Source: Acididesulfobacillus acetoxydans (GTDB lineage Bacteria; Bacillota; Desulfitobacteriia; Desulfitobacteriales; Desulfitobacteriaceae). Taken from it: a stretch of 64,000 bases of DNA. Shown piece by piece: positions 16,284-25,395 of this stretch (positions are counted from its first letter, which is position 1; each line of letters opens with the position of its first letter). The DNA lies in the NCBI RefSeq assembly GCF_900016645.1, contig NZ_CDGJ01000110.1, one strand, 5' to 3'. The notes under the pieces were generated by a model that saw only the letters and a list, made by a program, of their open reading frames with translations, ran no database searches and was not told the DNA's origin. The translations under genes and the position numbers were made by a program.

Positions 16284-17479
16284 TTTAGATTCCCCCCGTC
16301 CCTATCCTTGATCCCTATTTCTTCATCCGTTAAATAGCATGCCGGGTCCGATGCCCAGAAATCCCCGGTCACCGCTTCCGCCCGGGTACGAAAATTGCCG
16401 TTGCAAATATCCAGGAAACGGCAGTTCGCACAGCGTCCCTGCAAGAGGGGTTTGCGCTCTTTCAGTCCCGCGAGAATCGGCTGGGAAAGATCCGTCCAGA
16501 TCTCACCGAACGGGCGCTCACGCACATTACCGAAAGATACATGCTGAGTAAACTGATCCGGATGGACATTGCCGTAAGGGTCCACTTCCGCAAAAGCCAT
16601 CCCGGACCGGTTTCCCCCGTTGAGGGCAATCAGGTTGTAAATCCTTTCCGCTTGGGCCGGGTCTTGCTTAAGCGCGCGCAGATACAGATACACCCCGTCA
16701 CAGTGATTGTCGACCGTGAGAATTTCCTTTTTCAATCCCCGCTTCTCATAGTCTTCCGTCCTGCGAATGATGATATCCATGGCCTCCCGGGATTCCTCAG
16801 GCGTCAGGTCGTCCGCCATCATTTTCTGACCGCGCCCGGAATAAACGAGATGGTAGAAACAAACCCGGTCGATTTTTTCCTCTTCGATAAAATCAAAGAT
16901 GTTGTCCAGTTCCTCATAGTTGTGCCGGTTGATCGTGAACCTCAGTCCCACTCTTTGCCCGGCCGCGACACAGTTTTGAATCCCGTGCATGGCCGCTTCA
17001 AAAGCGCCCTCTTTGCCGCGGAAGCGGTCATTGACCTCCCTCAACCCGTCCAGTGAAATCCCCACATAACCCACACCTATCGCTTTCAGGTGCCGGGCCA
17101 CTTCCGGAGTAATCAGGGTCCCGTTGGTCGAGAGAGTCGTCCGAATCCCCTTCTGAATGGTATACTCGGCCAGCTCAAAGAAATCCGGCCGGATCAGAGG
17201 CTCTCCCCCGGAAAAAAGAAGAACCGGCACCCGAAAATCGGCCAGATCGTCAATAAACCGTTTCGCCTCTTCCGTATTCATTTCTCCGGTGTACTTCTCG
17301 GCGTTGGAGTCCATATAGCAGTGCCGGCATTTCAGGTTGCAGGTGCGGGTAGAGTTCCAGACCACGACCGGCCCGGACCCCAGAGTCGTCCCGTGCATCG
17401 CTCCCCGAGAACCCTTATTGTAGCGCAAGGTGTCGCCGAAATATTCCCGGTCAAAAAGAAGCTTGGTCACGCTGATCAT
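16280..17479 (-). CDS. ahbC: Radical SAM 12,18-didecarboxysiroheme deacetylase AhbC (NirJ1-like)
   Basis: A 399-residue radical SAM protein: CNLKCRHC (Cys-x3-Cys-x2-Cys) near residue 48, GGEPLI SAM motif, and the C-terminal cluster region RCANCRFLDICNGNFRTRA ending in DPACYLTDEEIG, which is diagnostic for AhbC. It removes the acetate side chains of didecarboxysiroheme to give Fe-coproporphyrin III, the substrate of AhbD. It overlaps both neighbours by four bases (ATGA), with hemD before it and hemB after. Confidence 0.92.
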   Translation of the reverse strand: MISVTKLLFDREYFGDTLRYNKGSRGAMHGTTLGSGPVVVWNSTRTCNLKCRHCYMDSNAEKYTGEMNTEEAKRFIDDLADFRVPVLLFSGGEPLIRPDFFELAEYTIQKGIRTTLSTNGTLITPEVARHLKAIGVGYVGISLDGLREVNDRFRGKEGAFEAAMHGIQNCVAAGQRVGLRFTINRHNYEELDNIFDFIEEEKIDRVCFYHLVYSGRGQKMMADDLTPEESREAMDIIIRRTEDYEKRGLKKEILTVDNHCDGVYLYLRALKQDPAQAERIYNLIALNGGNRSGMAFAEVDPYGNVHPDQFTQHVSFGNVRERPFGEIWTDLSQPILAGLKERKPLLQGRCANCRFLDICNGNFRTRAEAVTGDFWASDPACYLTDEEIGIKDRDGGNLK

Positions 17480-18990
17480 CCTTTAACCCCCTTTACCAGG
17501 GCTTGAATCAACCCCTTAATGGTGTATTTCTGCGCCTCGCCGTCAATCGTCAGGCCGAGATCCCGGGCCGTGGCACTGGTGATGGGACCGATGGAAAATA
17601 ATTTGATCCCCTCCAAGAGAATTCTGTCCCCATCGATCATCTTCATAAAATTTCTCACTGTAGAAGAGCTGGTAAAAGTCACCGCCTGCACCGACTTCTG
17701 TGCTAATAAACTTTTGAGCATCTCCCGATCCGCTCCCCCCAAAACCGTGCGGTAAGCGGGGACATCCCAGACGTCGGCTCCCAACGCTTTCACGGACTCG
17801 GGCAGGATGTCCCTGGCCTCCTCGGCCCGGGCCAGAAGCACCCGCTGCCCTCTTAAGACCCGGCTGGCCAAGCCGCTGATGATCGCCTCTGCCCGGTACT
17901 CAGGCGGCACAAAGGAAACACGCAGGCCCATCTCTTCCAAAGCCGCCTGCGTCGAGGGACCGATCGCTACGAGATCAACTCCCGCCAAGTCCCGGATATC
18001 TTTGGCCTGCCGCTTTAACTCGGCCAAGAAAGCCTCCACTCCGTTAACGCTGGTAAACACCAGCCATTCAAAACTCTTAATCTTTTCGACCGCTTGAGCT
18101 AAACGGCCGGGGTCCGTGGGCGGCGCAAAGTCGATTGCCGGAAACTCCCAAGCCTCGCCGCCTAACTCCTCAATCACCCTGGACAATACACTCGCTTGCC
18201 GGCGAGCTCGGGTGACCACAATTCTCTGGCCGAACAGGGGTTTCTTCTCAAACCACTGCAACCTGGTTCTCAGGGAAACAACATCTCCCACTAAAATAAC
18301 GGCCGGAGAGGTAAAACCTTGTTCTCTGGCCAAGGCATAAATCTCATCCAAACGTCCGCTGACCACTCTTTGCTCAGGCCGGGTCCCCCACTGGATGACG
18401 GCAACCGGGGTCTCTGCCGGCCGTCCGTGCTCTCTGAGCTTCTTGGCAATGAGATCCAGGTTCTCCATGCCCATAAGAAACACGAGGGTCCCCCCTCCGG
18501 GCGCAATCTGCTCCCAATTGACCGCCGATGTGTTCTTATTAGGATCTTCGTGGCCGGTGATAATTGTCAGAGTCGAAGTCAAATCGCGGTGAGTCACAGG
18601 AATTCCGGCATAAGCCGGCACCGCCACAGCCGACGTAATGCCCGGCACGATCTCGAAAGGAATCCCGGCCTCAAGCAATGCTTCGGCTTCTTCTCCGCCG
18701 CGCCCGAAAACAAAAGGATCCCCGCCTTTGAGCCTGACCACGGTTTTTCCTTCCGCACCTTTCCGGACCAGCAGGGCGTTAATCTCATCTTGGGTCAACG
18801 TGTGCCTTTCCGGGGATTTTCCCACATAGATCAGCTCACACCCCGGCGAAACCAAACTCAAGAAACGCCCGGAAGCCAGGCGATCATAGACCAGCACCTC
18901 CGCCCGTGCCAGGCAGTCCGCCCCTTTAACCGTGATTAACCCGGGATCCCCCGGACCCGCACCCACTAAATAAACATAACCTTGGCCCAA
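17476..18990 (-). CDS. cobA-hemD: Uroporphyrinogen-III C-methyltransferase / uroporphyrinogen-III synthase fusion
   Basis: Residues 1-245 form the SUMT methyltransferase (VYLVGAGPGDPGL, VRLKGGDPFVFGRGGEE, PGITSAVAVPAYAGIP), which makes precorrin-2. Residues from about 250 form HemD (VVTRARRQ, LVFTSVNGVEAF, VTFTSSSTVRNF), which closes the tetrapyrrole ring. The fusion is common in Firmicutes. I prefer the TTG at 18990, eight bases after GGAG; the GTG nine bases upstream touches that site. The protein supplies precorrin-2 to the dehydrogenase at the head of the operon, so flux goes to siroheme. Confidence 0.93.
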   Translation of the reverse strand: MGQGYVYLVGAGPGDPGLITVKGADCLARAEVLVYDRLASGRFLSLVSPGCELIYVGKSPERHTLTQDEINALLVRKGAEGKTVVRLKGGDPFVFGRGGEEAEALLEAGIPFEIVPGITSAVAVPAYAGIPVTHRDLTSTLTIITGHEDPNKNTSAVNWEQIAPGGGTLVFLMGMENLDLIAKKLREHGRPAETPVAVIQWGTRPEQRVVSGRLDEIYALAREQGFTSPAVILVGDVVSLRTRLQWFEKKPLFGQRIVVTRARRQASVLSRVIEELGGEAWEFPAIDFAPPTDPGRLAQAVEKIKSFEWLVFTSVNGVEAFLAELKRQAKDIRDLAGVDLVAIGPSTQAALEEMGLRVSFVPPEYRAEAIISGLASRVLRGQRVLLARAEEARDILPESVKALGADVWDVPAYRTVLGGADREMLKSLLAQKSVQAVTFTSSSTVRNFMKMIDGDRILLEGIKLFSIGPITSATARDLGLTIDGEAQKYTIKGLIQALVKGVKG

Positions 18991-19051
18991 TCTATACACT
19001 CCAATCTAATCAGAAGTCAGAAGTCAGAAACCGGAAAGCTTGCCGGCCCGT

Positions 19052-19963
19052 TCACTTCAGGGCGGCCAGGATCTCCCCGGCCCCCTGTCCGAGCAGTCTC
19101 TCGGCTGCTTCCAGGCCCACCGTTGCCGGGTTGTCGCCGTAGGTTTGTGCACGCAAGATTCTTGTGCCATCCAAACTCGCCACCATCGCCTTCAGCCGGA
19201 TTTTATCAGCCTCCAAACGGGCCAGTGCCCCGATCGGCACCTGGCAGCCGCCCTCCAGCCTGCGCATAAGCGCGCGTTCGGCCACGACGGCTTGTTCCGT
19301 CTCCCGGTGATTGAGACGATTCAGCTTCTCTTTCATGTCCCGGCGGGAAGCGGCAATTTCCACGGCAATCGAACCTTGACCCACAGCCGGCAGAACAATT
19401 TCCTCCGGTATGACTTCGGTGATCCTCTCTTCCCAGCCCAGCCTTTTCACCCCGGCAGCCGCCAGGACAATTCCGGCCATCTCGGACTCCTCAAGTTTGC
19501 GCCAGCGGGTCTGCAAATTCCCTCTCAGGTCGGAAAAGCGTAAATCCGGCCTGAAATATCTGAGTTGGGCTTTACGGCGCAGGCTGCTGGTGCCGATGAT
19601 CGCTCCCCAAGGCAGGTCCCGCAAGCCCGCCCCCCCGCGTCCCAGAAAGACGTCCCGCGCTTCCTCCCGCGCGCAATAAGCCGCGATCACTAAACCGTCC
19701 GGCAAGACGGTCGGCAGGTCCTTCAGGCTGTGGACGGCCAGGTCAATCTCCCCCCGAAGGAGGGCCGCTTCCAGCTCTTTGGTAAACAACCCCTTGTCTC
19801 CGATCTTCGCCAGCGGCACATCCAAGATTTTGTCTCCTTTGGTCTTAACCGGAACCAGGACAAACTCCTGCTCCGGATAAACACCCTCCAAGCGATCCCG
19901 AACCCACTCAGCCTGCCAGAGGGCGAGGGCACTGTCCCTGGTCCCGATACGCCAAATGTTCAT
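19052..19963 (-). CDS. hemC: Hydroxymethylbilane synthase (porphobilinogen deaminase)
   Basis: A 303-residue deaminase that polymerises four porphobilinogens. IGTRDSALALWQ at the start, HSLKDLP, GTSSLRRKAQL and the cofactor-attachment EGGCQVPIGA (dipyrromethane cysteine) are all present. The start ATG overlaps the hemA stop by four bases. A 60-base gap with short AGAAGTC repeats separates it from the cobA-hemD fusion. Confidence 0.96.
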   Translation of the reverse strand: MNIWRIGTRDSALALWQAEWVRDRLEGVYPEQEFVLVPVKTKGDKILDVPLAKIGDKGLFTKELEAALLRGEIDLAVHSLKDLPTVLPDGLVIAAYCAREEARDVFLGRGGAGLRDLPWGAIIGTSSLRRKAQLRYFRPDLRFSDLRGNLQTRWRKLEESEMAGIVLAAAGVKRLGWEERITEVIPEEIVLPAVGQGSIAVEIAASRRDMKEKLNRLNHRETEQAVVAERALMRRLEGGCQVPIGALARLEADKIRLKAMVASLDGTRILRAQTYGDNPATVGLEAAERLLGQGAGEILAALK

Positions 19964-21297
19964 GACGATTCTGTCCTTCCCGGCTGTGTCTGGCCTTTGG
20001 CAATGACTCGCAGAGGCCGCTCTGTCTCCTCGTCGACATCCAAGTCAAAAAGGTTTTGCAAAATTTCCGTGTAAAGATGCCCCTGCCGCGTGTTGGCGCA
20101 TTCTTTCAGGTTGGTTATCGGCGTGTGCAGGAGCTGATTCACGATAGAATTGGCCAGGGAGCAAATCGCTTTCTCCTGTTTCGGCGTCAGCGCCCCAATG
20201 CGCTCCAGAGTGCGCGCCAGCAAGGCCTCTTTAATCTGTTGCCCGCGCTCCTGCAGGGCCACAATGGTGGGGATAACAAAAAGGGAATTGTGCCATTTGG
20301 CAAAAGCCGCCATTTCTTCGTCGATGATCTTTTCTGCCGCCAGGGCCGCAAGTTCCCGGGCCTGCCGGTGTTGATCGACGACCTCACGCAAATCATCAAT
20401 ATCGTAAAGCGTGATCGCGGGAATTTTCCCCACCTCGGGATGTATATCCCTGGGCACCGCAATATCAATCAGCAAGAGGGGGCGCCCCCCGCGTTCCCGC
20501 ATGATCTTCTCCATCCGCTCCGGCATGAGGATAAAGCTCAAGGCAGACGTCGCCGAAATAACCACGTCGGCTTCCGCCAACCCCTCGTCCAGACGGTCAA
20601 ACGGGAGTGCCCGGCCTCCCGAACTCTCAGCCAAACCTACAGCCCGCCCATGCGACCGGTTGGAAACGATCACTTGCGAGGCCCCCGCAGCCGCCAGGTG
20701 CTTGGCAGTCAGTGTACTCATCTCTCCCGCTCCCAAAAGCAAGATCGGGATGTCTGTCAAGCAGCCCAATTTCTGTTTGGCCATTTCCACAGCCGTATAG
20801 CTAATCGAAACCGGATGCTGATCGATCAGGGTCTCGGTACGCACTCTCTTGCCCACCGTGAGCGCATTCTGCACAAACACGTTGATGACCTTGTTCGTCA
20901 CCCCCGTCGCCGCCGCTACCTCATACGCTTTGGCGACCTGCCCCAGGATCTGAGTTTCCCCCAGAACCATAGAGTCAAGTCCCGAAGTCACCCGGTAGAG
21001 ATGCCGCACCGCATCGTACAGGGTGTGGACATAAAGATACTGGTGCAGCTGCCCCTCATCCAACCCGGCGTGGTGGGCCAGAAACTCCAGAATGGACTTC
21101 TTTCCGGTTTCCACATCCGTCGTCGCCGCGTAAATCTCCAGACGATTGCAGGTGTTTAAGATGAGAACCCCCTGCATGCCGGGATACCCCAGAAGATCCT
21201 TCAGAGCGGCCGGGATCTGGCTGTGGTGAAAACTAATCTTTTCACGGACTTCGAGCGGCGCCGTGCGGTGATTTAGACCAACAGCGATCGGAAACAC
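19960..21297 (-). CDS. hemA: Glutamyl-tRNA reductase
   Basis: First committed enzyme of the C5 pathway, reducing Glu-tRNA to glutamate-1-semialdehyde. The catalytic cysteine is in LILNTCNRLEIYA, and SGLDSMVLGETQILGQV, the Rossmann LLGAGEMSTLTAKHL and the dimerisation domain follow, for 445 residues. The GTG start lies inside the 3' end of the precorrin-2 dehydrogenase gene (25-base overlap), so the two are translationally coupled. Its substrate tRNA-Glu and gltX are also encoded in this window. Confidence 0.96.
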   Translation of the reverse strand: MFPIAVGLNHRTAPLEVREKISFHHSQIPAALKDLLGYPGMQGVLILNTCNRLEIYAATTDVETGKKSILEFLAHHAGLDEGQLHQYLYVHTLYDAVRHLYRVTSGLDSMVLGETQILGQVAKAYEVAAATGVTNKVINVFVQNALTVGKRVRTETLIDQHPVSISYTAVEMAKQKLGCLTDIPILLLGAGEMSTLTAKHLAAAGASQVIVSNRSHGRAVGLAESSGGRALPFDRLDEGLAEADVVISATSALSFILMPERMEKIMRERGGRPLLLIDIAVPRDIHPEVGKIPAITLYDIDDLREVVDQHRQARELAALAAEKIIDEEMAAFAKWHNSLFVIPTIVALQERGQQIKEALLARTLERIGALTPKQEKAICSLANSIVNQLLHTPITNLKECANTRQGHLYTEILQNLFDLDVDEETERPLRVIAKGQTQPGRTESS

Positions 21298-21911
21298 TGC
21301 TCAACCACCCCTTCCGCCAGTTTCACCTGTCCCTGTTCAATCAGGTTTCTCACCTTTCCGTCGGTGACGCCGGCCCAAAATTCCGCCCGTTTTTCCGGCG
21401 GCAAACTCCGTTTTACCTCTACGCGCCATTTCTTCAGCAAGGCCAAGTATTCTGCCATCTCCTCCCCATAAGACTGCTCTATCTCAGCGCGGATCTGCCG
21501 AGCCACCAGCGGGCTGCTGCCCGCTGTAGACACAGCGATTGTCAAATCTCCCCGTTCCAAAATCGACGGTACGATAAAACCGCATTTATCCGGGTCGTCT
21601 GCAACGTTGACCCATCTGGCCATGGCCCGGGCATCGGCGGCGACCCGGGCATTCACTTCTTCTTTGTCCGTGCAGGAAAAGACCAACAAGGCATCGCGGA
21701 CGTCTCCGTCCGCATATTCCTTCTGCTCCCAGAGGCATTTACCCTCGCGCACCAGACTGAGAAGCGGCGGGATCAAGGCGGGCGCTACTACACGCACCCG
21801 GGCCGAGTGCGCCAGCAGCGTCACAATCTTACGCTCTGCCACCGCTCCGCCGCCGACCACCAGCACCTCTTTTTCCTTTAAATCCATAAAAACCGGATAA
21901 TACTGTGACAT
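21273..21911 (-). CDS. Precorrin-2 dehydrogenase (Met8p/SirC-type, siroheme synthesis)
   Basis: A 212-residue bifunctional-type protein: NAD-binding VLVVGGGAVAERK near residue 16, the FSCTDKEEVNARVA segment and the conserved STAGSSPLVARQIR. It oxidises precorrin-2 to sirohydrochlorin and in Met8p-type members also inserts iron. No separate ferrochelatase is seen in the cluster, so this protein or an outside enzyme must make siroheme. It is the first gene of the haem operon; upstream lie 165 bases without a clear promoter. Confidence 0.88.
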   Translation of the reverse strand: MSQYYPVFMDLKEKEVLVVGGGAVAERKIVTLLAHSARVRVVAPALIPPLLSLVREGKCLWEQKEYADGDVRDALLVFSCTDKEEVNARVAADARAMARWVNVADDPDKCGFIVPSILERGDLTIAVSTAGSSPLVARQIRAEIEQSYGEEMAEYLALLKKWRVEVKRSLPPEKRAEFWAGVTDGKVRNLIEQGQVKLAEGVVEQCFRSLLV

Positions 21912-22076
21912 CTCTTCTCACTGCTTTCAGTTCGCCTAATCTCTCGTACGGCTTTCATCCGCCCCGGGCATTCTTAGTTCAATGAACCGCTTTTTCTGTC
22001 GGTCCCTGAAGCCCACTCTTTATATTCGACTCTACAAATAACTTCCCTGCAAAAATCGACTTTATTCGTCAAAATG

Positions 22077-23045
22077 TCAAAACTTCCTCACCCTGATGAA
22101 TTCCGCCAGTTCCTGCAGCGCTCTCCGAGTTGTGACATCCGGCAGCTCCTCCAGGTACCCCACCGCTTTGGCCACATAGCGTTCAACCCAATGCATGGAT
22201 TCCTCGATAGCCCCCGAGCGCCGAATCCATTCGATCGCTGTCGAGATTTCCTCCCCACTCTTGTCCGGTTTTGCCAGTAACTCTTCCAAGCGGCCGCCTT
22301 CGGCAGAAGAGCGCAAGGCCAAGATCATGGGCAAGGTCATAATCCCTTGGTGTAAATCGCCCCCTACCGGTTTTCCCAATTCGGTAGGTCTGGCCGTAAT
22401 ATCGAGGACATCATCGACGATTTGAAAAGCCATGCCCAGGGCATGCCCATAAGCACCCAAGGCCCAGATTTGCCGCGGCGGCGCTGAACTGGCAATCCCC
22501 CCCAGTTTACAGCTGGCCGAGATGAGTAAAGCCGTCTTACGCTTGATTCGGTAATAGTATTGTTTCGGCGTCTGTTTGGTATCAAAACTCGACTTGATTT
22601 GTTGAATCTCTCCCTGACACATTTCAACACTGACCCGGGCCAAAATCCCGGAGATCACCGGATGGTCGATTTGAGCAATCAAGACAAGTGACTTAGCCAG
22701 CAGATAATCCCCCGTCTGCACTGACACGACATTACCCCATTTGGCTTTGACCGTTTCCCGGCCGCGCCGGGTCAGGGACGCGTCCACCACGTCATCATGG
22801 ACAAGGGTGGCCATATGTATGAGTTCGAGAGCCATAGCGATGGGTAATAACTTTTCGAAAGAATAGTCATAGAATTTGCCGGCAAGAAGGGTGAACGCGG
22901 GGCGCAAGCGCTTACCCCCGGCCGCTAACAAATGAACCGAGGATTCGTCCAGCAGCGGATAATCTGTTCCCACAAAGCGTCTGAGTTCTTCCTCCACACG
23001 CTGCAAATCCGCATTAATCTGATTGAATAACCACAACTGCTTCAA
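22077..23045 (-). CDS. hepT: Polyprenyl (heptaprenyl-type) diphosphate synthase
   Basis: A 322-residue trans-isoprenyl diphosphate synthase with AAGGKRLRP, first Asp-rich motif LVHDDVVDASLTRRG, GDYLLAKS, and second motif FQIVDDVLDI. It elongates the isoprenoid side chain attached to menaquinone by the UbiA enzyme encoded upstream. The TTG start has AGGTGA seven bases before it. It lies eight bases after the TatA/B-like gene. The exact chain length cannot be read from the sequence; the symbol is by family. Confidence 0.88.
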   Translation of the reverse strand: MKQLWLFNQINADLQRVEEELRRFVGTDYPLLDESSVHLLAAGGKRLRPAFTLLAGKFYDYSFEKLLPIAMALELIHMATLVHDDVVDASLTRRGRETVKAKWGNVVSVQTGDYLLAKSLVLIAQIDHPVISGILARVSVEMCQGEIQQIKSSFDTKQTPKQYYYRIKRKTALLISASCKLGGIASSAPPRQIWALGAYGHALGMAFQIVDDVLDITARPTELGKPVGGDLHQGIMTLPMILALRSSAEGGRLEELLAKPDKSGEEISTAIEWIRRSGAIEESMHWVERYVAKAVGYLEELPDVTTRRALQELAEFIRVRKF

Positions 23046-23052
23046 AACCGGT

Positions 23053-23496
23053 TCACCTGCTCGCGTCCTTTTCTTTTTCTTCGTACGATACCACGCCCGC
23101 CGGCAGTTTGGCTAAAGGATCGTCGCTCTGCTTTTCACCGGCCTCTTCACCTTCCCCGGCAGCCGGCTTGGGGGCCCCCTCCGCTTGCACCGGCTTGCCC
23201 TCGTAGTCCAGAAGTTCCTCCTCGGACTCGGCGGCGTTTTCCCCGGTCTCAGAGCTCTTTGTTCCACTGTCCGAGCCGTCCGGGCCCCTTTGACCCCTCT
23301 CCTTCTCCTCAAACGCCTTGTTTAAGGCGTCTGTCGGATTCCGCACAATATCTGAAAATCCGCCGGTGAGTTCCCCGGTGGCCTTGCGGATTTCATAGAC
23401 GACCCTGCCGAGGGTCCGGGCAATTTCCGGCAGGTCCTCAGGCCCAAAAAGAATCAAGGCTATGGCCATAAGCAAAACAATTTCACTGAAACCCAT
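23053..23496 (-). CDS. tatB: TatA/TatB-like translocase protein with long acidic tail
   Basis: The first 60 residues are Tat-like: membrane helix EIVLLMAIALILFG, then PEDLPEIARTLGRVVYEIRKATGEL. The remaining 85 residues are a Glu/Gly/Lys-rich, probably disordered tail. The Glu at the helix end and the length favour a TatB-like assignment, but many Firmicutes use one TatA for both roles, so the name is tentative. It lies directly downstream of tatC, 37 bases away, with GGGAGGG before its ATG. Confidence 0.8.
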   Translation of the reverse strand: MGFSEIVLLMAIALILFGPEDLPEIARTLGRVVYEIRKATGELTGGFSDIVRNPTDALNKAFEEKERGQRGPDGSDSGTKSSETGENAAESEEELLDYEGKPVQAEGAPKPAAGEGEEAGEKQSDDPLAKLPAGVVSYEEKEKDASR

Positions 23497-23533
23497 CCGT
23501 CATCCCTCCCTGCGTCAAAATATGATCCGAACC

Positions 23534-24274
23534 TCAAGTCCCGTCTTGCTTCCGGGCCAAGGCTTTTTTCCGCTTGTGGGCCACCAAATATCCCAGCCAA
23601 ATGCTCACTTCGTATAACATATACATAGGCACGGCCATCAGGCCTTGGGTGAACAAATCCGGTGTGGGCGCAAAAGCAGCCGCCAGCACAATGATAATCA
23701 GCAGCGCCCAGCGCCGTTTCTTGGCTAAAGCCCGTGGGGTCAGGACCCCGATGCGTATGAGGACCAGCAAGATGATGGGAAGTTGAAAAACCAGGCCGAA
23801 AGTGAGCAGAAACGTGAGGATAAAATTAAGATAGGAAGTCTTGGTCACGAAAGGGGTCGCCGGCACTGCATGCCCTCCGGCGTAGATCAAAAACTTGATG
23901 CCGATGGGCAGAACGACAAAAAAGCAAAAAGAAGCCCCGGCCAGAAAAAGTATGATCGAACTGGGAACCAGCAAATAGAGGTACCTGCGTTCGTTTTGTT
24001 TCAAGGCCGGCAAAATGAAAGACCAGAGCTGCCACATCAGAACCGGAAGTGCGATCACGATACCGATAACGACCGAGACTTTTATCTTGACCAGAACAGG
24101 CTCCAGCGGAGTTGTGGTGATAAACAAGGTCCTGTTCACATCGAGCAGCGGACGGGCCAAAAAAGCGAAACCTTGATCACTCAGAAACCAACCGATCACC
24201 GTACCGGCCGCAACGGCATAGGCCGCAATGATCAGCACCCGGCGCAAAGCCTTGATGTGTTCCATCAAAGGCAT
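23534..24274 (-). CDS. tatC: Sec-independent translocase protein TatC
   Basis: A 246-residue six-helix membrane protein that receives twin-arginine signal peptides. The N-terminal MPLMEHIKALRRVL, the LPVLMWQLWSFILPALKQNERR loop (read in two parts here) and the late FGLVFQLPI helix are typical. The ATG at 24274 was chosen for the GGAG ten bases upstream and because the extra residues from a GTG at 24304 are not conserved-looking. It shares a transcript with the menaquinone genes mqnE and mqnC. Confidence 0.93.
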   Translation of the reverse strand: MPLMEHIKALRRVLIIAAYAVAAGTVIGWFLSDQGFAFLARPLLDVNRTLFITTTPLEPVLVKIKVSVVIGIVIALPVLMWQLWSFILPALKQNERRYLYLLVPSSIILFLAGASFCFFVVLPIGIKFLIYAGGHAVPATPFVTKTSYLNFILTFLLTFGLVFQLPIILLVLIRIGVLTPRALAKKRRWALLIIIVLAAAFAPTPDLFTQGLMAVPMYMLYEVSIWLGYLVAHKRKKALARKQDGT

Positions 24275-24309
24275 GTTAAGATCACTCCGTGGCCTCCTGC
24301 GCACCGGCC

Positions 24310-25395
24310 CTACACTTCCTTTCCATAGACATGCAATGTTTCATAATGCGTGTTTCTTTGCACAGCGGTATAACCCGCATCCTCAATGCAGCGCACAATC
24401 TCTTTCAAGGGAACCCGTGTCTGCACCCCGGCCGCCCGCACAACATTTTCTTCCAGCATGGTACTGCCAAAATCGTTGGCGCCAAAACGCAAGGCTACCT
24501 GGGCCATCTTCGCTCCCTGAGTTACCCAGGAGGCCTGGAGGTTCGGCACATTGTCCAGCATGAGGCGAGCCACAGCCAAGGTCCGCAAATAATCCACCCC
24601 CGTGCTCCCTTCTCCCCCCAGCTCAGTATTTTTCGGAGCAAAGCTCCAGGGGATGAAGGCCGTAAAACCCCCGCTCACATCCTGCGCCTCCCGCACGCGC
24701 ACCATATGCAAGACGCGCTCGGCCGCTGTCTCCACATGGCCGAACATCATGGTGGCCGTCGTCTTCATGCCCAGCCGGTGTGCCGTGGTCATGACGTCCA
24801 TCCAGGCTTGCCAGCCGATTTTATTGGGACTGATTTTTCCGCGCACCCGGTCCGCCAGAATTTCCGCGCCGCCGCCGGGGATGGAATCTAACCCTGCCTC
24901 TTTCAGGCGCCGGATTACTTCCTCAATGCTCAAACCGGATTTCCGGGCCAGGTCCCAGATTTCCGGGGGACTGAACGAATGAATATGAATGGCGAAACGT
25001 TCTTTTATCCTTCTCAGCATATTTTCGAAATACTCAAGGGAGAGGTCCGGGTTCAATCCCCCCTGGATGAGCAACTGTGTTCCGCCTAAGTTCACGGTCT
25101 CCCTAATTTTATCATGTAACTCCTCTTCTGACAAAACATAGGCATCCGGATCGTCCGGCTGCCTGTAAAAGGCGCAAAATCGGCACCGGCAAGCACAGAT
25201 ATTGGTATAATTAATATTTCGGTCAATGACAAAGGTCACTGTCTTCTCCGGATGCATTTCTTCCCGGACGGTGTCGGCAGCCTGTCCCAAAGTGAGCAGG
25301 TCTGCTTCTCGCAGCAGGGCCGTCCCCTCCTCCCAGGTCAGGCGTTTTCCCGCCAGCCGCTTTGCCAGGATCGCCCAAGTCTTTGCTTCCATCAC
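24310..25395 (-). CDS. mqnC: Cyclic dehypoxanthinyl futalosine synthase
   Basis: A 361-residue radical SAM enzyme of the futalosine menaquinone route. The cluster motif CACRCRFCAFYR (Cys-x3-Cys-x2-Cys) is near residue 67, followed by TQLLIQGGLNPDL and the DSIPGGGAEIL block shared with MqnE and CofH. It cyclises dehypoxanthine futalosine. A GTG start overlaps the mqnE stop (GTGA); an ATG follows at once. Confidence 0.93.
   Translation of the reverse strand: MMEAKTWAILAKRLAGKRLTWEEGTALLREADLLTLGQAADTVREEMHPEKTVTFVIDRNINYTNICACRCRFCAFYRQPDDPDAYVLSEEELHDKIRETVNLGGTQLLIQGGLNPDLSLEYFENMLRRIKERFAIHIHSFSPPEIWDLARKSGLSIEEVIRRLKEAGLDSIPGGGAEILADRVRGKISPNKIGWQAWMDVMTTAHRLGMKTTATMMFGHVETAAERVLHMVRVREAQDVSGGFTAFIPWSFAPKNTELGGEGSTGVDYLRTLAVARLMLDNVPNLQASWVTQGAKMAQVALRFGANDFGSTMLEENVVRAAGVQTRVPLKEIVRCIEDAGYTAVQRNTHYETLHVYGKEV

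Noticed and set aside
21912..22076. Promoter for the haem operon, with AGTCGA repeats resembling Spo0A boxes
   Set aside because: No -35/-10 pair with correct spacing and the boxes deviate from TGTCGAA; the haem genes may be read from further upstream.
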